DNA from: Symbiodinium natans
Taxonomy: Eukaryota; Sar; Dinophyceae; Suessiales; Symbiodiniaceae
DNA: 64,000 nt
Direction: 5' to 3'
Assembly: GCA_905221605.1 (NCBI GenBank)
Contig: CAJNDS010000005.1
Location: forward strand, 62,001 to 126,000
Shown here: piece by piece, positions 60,501 to 64,000 of the stretch
Layout of the letters: each line of letters opens with the position of its first letter
Position numbering within the stretch: the stretch's first letter is position 1
Notes under the pieces: generated by a model
Told to the model about the DNA's origin: nothing
What the model saw: only the letters and a program-made list of their open reading frames with translations
Databases searched by the model: none
Made by a program: the position numbers and the translations under genes

Positions 60501-62435
60501 AATGCGGCTGGGACTTGCTACAGCATCGATTTGGCAACAGTTGGTACGACTTGGTACGATTCGGTACCTCCTCTGCACCCGATGGACCGAAAGACTTAGG
60601 TAAGATATGCAAAGCTTCATGGTCCAGTTGCAGGCTTTCAAGGTTCTGGACCAGGCCAGAACGGCCAACGATCGCGAACCATGGCCATTGAGCACACAAT
60701 CTGTAAGTAGATCACACAGGCAGGGGCGGTTGTGGTGCTGGCGCCGGTGCCAGTGGCATACCTCCAGCCTCGCACATCCAGGCCGCACAAGTAGGCGCCT
60801 GGGCTGCGCATTGTTTGCATGATGTTGCCGTGAACAGTCTGTGCATCTTAATCAGACATGCACTGTCAAGTGCTTGCGCGTGCGCCCATGGGTGCGATTA
60901 GCAGTGACTGGCATTGTGCAGCGTTAGCTTCCGATACAGACTTCGGTTGTCTTATGGTTTTTTGAGTATGGTTCAAGCACAAATTGCACCGAGCCGCTGG
61001 CATGTGATGAAGGAGACACTATACACGAAAATGTCTACCACCAAAACAATTTCACGCAGCCTTGCAGCTTTTCCACGGGGTCTGACTGAAAATGCCAGTA
61101 CCAAGGTACTGTGAAGGCGGCCATGGAACATAGCTGCTTGATTGAGATCGCCTCCGCTTCTCGTCATACCTAGCATTCCCAGTCCAGCCACCTGCAATGC
61201 TTGAGGCGTTGTGGTAATACCCGCTGATGGAGGGCCTGATCTACACATCCCGAAGAGCATGCTGCTCGATGGGCATCCCGAGGCGTGGCCAAGAAAGACC
61301 CAATTGCTTCAAGGACATGTTTGCGCACATTCAGGTCTGAAGCTGAGGGGAAGCTGTGATTTCTCAGGTGGGTGGCCTGGTGTCCTTCAGCTCCGAGGGG
61401 AGCAGAGGTGGCAAGAGCTTTGGAAAGGCATCCGCGGGCGCTGCCGGCATGAGCCACCGCTTCTCTCCTTATGGTGCTGCGCCTCCACTTGGCCAGGCCA
61501 GGAGTCGATTGCGGCAGACATGTGGGGGTCCGAAGTTAGGGGTAACCCTGTTGGGGTCCTTTTTCTATCAGGGAATCCTACTATTTGGGGGTCCATTCTG
61601 GGGTCCCTTCTTCCCGTAAATCACATGTTGGGTTGGTTTGAGATCCCTTTCCACACTGGCAATCTCTGGCCGAGTATGATCTGGCCCAGGCCAATGGATT
61701 TGCAGCTACCGGAACAGTTAAGGCGACCCTTGCAGAAGAACTCGGCTTTCCTTGTGGCACATTGTTGCTTCCAGCATCGTTTCCTTCTTGCAAACTCATG
61801 GCAGGCCTGGATGGAGCACAGAGGGATGGGCTTCATTGCCCCCAGTGATGGCACCCAAGACCTCTTTGTTCACAGAAGCTACCTTATGGATGGAGGACAG
61901 ATCTCGGAATGTCGAAACCATGCCAAGGGTTGTTCAAGAACATTGTGCTGTTGTGATGGGGTGGGGGTGGTGGTGGTGGGGGAGGAGGTGGTGGTGGAGC
62001 TGGCAGGGTTGACTAGAGCAGTAGTGCTCGACTCTCGTCCGCCCGAAGGCTTGACAGGAGACGGTGGCTCCGCGCATGCTTCAAGGGATAACTCGAGAAA
62101 TACGACGGCTGCATGACCTCGTCATGCCCGAAACATATGTCGCCCTCACAAGACATGCCACGTTAAGCTATTCTTCCCGGCATGGCGACCCAATCGTGTC
62201 TTGGAGGCAGTACTGTACAACGTTGCAGTGCATGTGCTGAGAGGCTCCCTTATAGTCGGCTCGCGCGTGACATACGCAGCGGATTTTGCTGCTCGAGCTG
62301 CAAGTTAAGTTTTGTCTGATCTCTGAAGCTCTCTGCCAATGTGGCTTTGCTGCACGTGCTCAGGACCCGCAGAAAGGCAAAGCGATTGCAGTAAATGTTT
62401 GCGGCGCTGTTCCGCAGCCGATGCCCGGCATGTAG
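57586..62435 (+). CDS. Multi-cold-shock-domain protein with RRM-like segment
   Basis: Likely single-stranded nucleic acid/RNA-binding protein. Start chosen at ATG 57586; an in-frame ATG at 57496 would add 30 unremarkable residues. Exon 1 (57586-58381) carries three complete cold-shock domains at residues about 10-70, 106-168 and 198-262. Each has AW.E.RGMGFI (RNP1-like) and DVFVHRSNL (RNP2). Domain 4 is split over 58830-58915 (Gly-rich, then GPLTGTIK), 59014-59038 (VWFADKGY), 59143-59223 (GFITLDNGMGDAFVGSSAVP) and 59379-59440; its aromatic motifs are degraded. 59680-59724 is a Lys/Gly linker. RRM-like exons are 60055-60121 (DISEERLQELFSVYGSVTSC) and 60243-60326 (DRAALVRFSSVGEATWIVEN). Domain 5 (61106-61116 and 61206-61282, VVVIPADGGPDLHIPKSMLL) lacks the RNP1 aromatics. 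Domain 6 is at 61706-61722, 61805-61895 (AWMEHRGMGFIAPSDGTQDL), 62244-62287 and 62364-62435, and ends in TAG. Donors are mostly GC. It could instead be two adjacent genes, and the stop could be bypassed by splicing into a GAKPAPAPGFGKK-like segment at about 62437. Confidence 0.8.
61524..61619 (+). mobile_element. Dispersed element, copy 2 (plus orientation), intronic
   Basis: Matches the reverse complement of 35199-35288, with an identical 24-base core at 61570-61593 and repeated GGGGTCC motifs. It lies wholly inside the intron 61283-61705 of the cold-shock gene, as expected for an introner-like or MITE element. Confidence 0.55.
61960..62005 (+). repeat. GGT/GGA-rich low-complexity tract
   Basis: GTGGTGGTGGTGGGGGAGG-like run inside the intron 61896-62243 of the cold-shock gene. 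Confidence 0.7.
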
Positions 62436-63750
62436 AGGAGCCAAGCCAGCACCGGCGCCTGGCTTCGGAAAAAAGAAGTCGCTCATGCACATGCCCCAGG
62501 GCCACCCATCCCAGATACACTTTGGCTTAGCATGTCTAGATCCTTTCCTACACAGGGGTATGAAAGCTGTCTTCAAGTGTGCTGCTAGTGAGCTAGACTT
62601 GAGTTGCGTCGGTAGCATGCCAATGTGGATTCTTGGCAAGTTCGCGTGCACCCATCATCATCATCATCATCATCATCATCACTTCCATCGTCATCGTCGT
62701 CATCATCAGTCATCAAGGCAGCATTTTCTCCAAAGCCACCTCGGGACAGTCCTTCTAGCATGCATGGTCTTGCGTGCTTGGCGCAGCTAGCGATTCAAGT
62801 TCTGGACTGGAAGCTTGATGAGCTATGCAGCAAATCGTTGTGGCGACATGTGCGGGGTGTGCAAGTGTCCTCCGGATCGTCATTCAAGATCATATTTCAG
62901 CTGTTCACAGCCGGCGCCCCTGGAGCCCAGCCGAGCTTTCGACGACGCGCGAGCCGGCCAAATCATCATCAGCTTTATCATTAGCATCATCAGCATCATC
63001 CCGAGCGATAGTGGTATCACGACCTCTTGGTATGTACCGTCATCTGCAACATCAGCATCTTCAACAAATCATGGAATCAGCATCATCACTCATAGCCATA
63101 GTTTTGAGATTCGTTACTCGTACGTCGATATGGTTCTTGCCAAGTTCACGTGCAGCTTTCATTGTTCAGCAGCATTAGCATTACTGCCATGAGTACCGTC
63201 ATCATTATCACCATCGTCAACACCATCACCATCATCATCATAATCAACAGAATCAACATCCTCGATGCAGTGGGGTCATCATCATGATCAGCACCGTTGC
63301 CATCAGAACCATCATCATTTAGGGCAGGGGTGGGGCCGGTCAATACTGTTATGGGTTTTTGCCAAGTTCGCGTGCTGGTGGGGTGGTGGTGATGGTGGTG
63401 GTGGTGGTGGCAGTGTGGGATTGTGGCGCGGGAACGCACACTTTCAACTTCCAGCTCAACATCCCAACAGCAGGTGCAGGGTGTGGTGAGGTCTGGTGCG
63501 CAATGTGAATGGAGTGTACGGACTTTCTTGTAAAGAGCCTTCGCTTGAAGAAAGGCGTGCACTACCCAGGGCTAGTTTTCGTTGGCCTGGGCTTGGTTGA
63601 GTTGCTTGTTGCGTGTGACTTTGTAGACAACCTCATGCGGAACATGTTAGCATGTCACAAGTACATCTGTCTCTGCTTGCAGGGTGGATCCTACCAACCC
63701 GCGAGTCACTGAGTGTATGGCAAGGATGCGCTTCCCATCGCTTCCCACAG
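62436..63750. other. Trinucleotide-repeat-rich region without a recognised gene
   Basis: (CAT)n/(ATC)n tracts at about 62651-62718, 62965-63075 and 63195-63320, then a GGT-rich run at about 63378-63412. The patches are separated by 100-250 bases of unique sequence. Open frames through them are His/Ser-rich artefacts of the repeat. Confidence 0.7.
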
Positions 63751-63751
63751 T

Positions 63752-64000
63752 TTGCAAAAGGCTACACGTTTCGAAGACTGTCCGAGGCTAACCCAAACGC
63801 GACCAGAAGAAGCTCATCACCAGACGGCTCCCCAGAGGGCTTGCGTTACAGAGCCGAGGACGAGTCGAACGTCACAGAGTCTCGCAGAACATTTTGGACA
63901 GGATGACTTTGGGGATTTCTCTCCCGAGTCTGCGCAAGGAGCTGAGTGGGAGTCGGGCTACCAAAGAAGGCCCTGGGTCCATGACTTGGTCTTTACCAGT
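63752..64000 (+). CDS. Candidate exons at right edge, 3'-partial, unrecognised
   Basis: About 63752-63879 encodes FAKGYTFRRLSEANPNATRR then SSSPDGSPEGLRYRAEDESN. After the AG at about 63901, DDFGDFSPESAQGAEWESGY then QRRPWVHDLVF runs to the edge. The composition is acidic, Ser/Pro-rich and probably disordered. It could be a new gene or a late part of the cold-shock gene. No family recognised. Confidence 0.35.
   Translation, partial: MQKATRFEDCPRLTQTRPEEAHHQTAPQRACVTEPRTSRTSQSLAEHFGQDDFGDFSPESAQGAEWESGYQRRPWVHDLVFTS

Overview
The window looks like nuclear DNA of a dinoflagellate, most likely in or near the Suessiales (Symbiodiniaceae/Polarella). The phylum is well supported and the order is an inference. 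All recognisable coding DNA is on the + strand and is broken into very short exons, about 46 bases on average in the best-resolved gene. All introns end in AG and the next exon nearly always starts with G. Most donors are GC, some GT, a few GA; this splice-site mix is a known dinoflagellate trait. A short TTTAGGG telomere-type array and abundant microsatellites fit too. I see no bacterial operons, rRNA, tRNA or CRISPR. Because exons are so short, long open frames here mislead; genes were found by reading spliced protein motifs.

Layout. (1) 68-13873: mitochondrial-type chaperonin HSP60/CPN60, truncated only at its 5' end by the window edge, in at least 33 visible exons with one 6.3-kb intron. 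(2) 13874-16613: no recognisable gene. (3) 16614 to about 31.9 kb: a tandem array of one unrecognised modular protein family. Five near-identical units of about 1.83 kb (roughly 19640-28663) lie between a divergent upstream copy and a divergent downstream copy. Each unit carries the same ordered set of short exons and a Thr-rich linker. It may be one giant repeat-domain gene or a tandem gene array. This is the most interesting undescribed feature. (4) 31.9-42.8 kb: no recognisable gene, but a dispersed-repeat copy and a hairpin. (5) 42.8-53.3 kb: scattered exon-like segments with good splice sites but no recognised family. (6) 53.65-55.65 kb: a 1.9-kb pure-pyrimidine tract running into a (GT)n array. 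(7) 57586-62435: a nucleic-acid-binding protein with six cold-shock domains and an RRM-like segment. Three of its cold-shock domains lie in one uninterrupted exon and the rest are split by introns. (8) 62.4-64.0 kb: CAT/ATC repeats, then exon-like sequence running off the right edge.

The genes have no obvious shared pathway. The chaperonin serves organellar protein folding, the cold-shock/RRM protein probably acts on RNA, and the array family has no assigned role. Exon coordinates were placed by eye from reading frame, AG acceptors and GT/GC/GA donors, and need transcript support.
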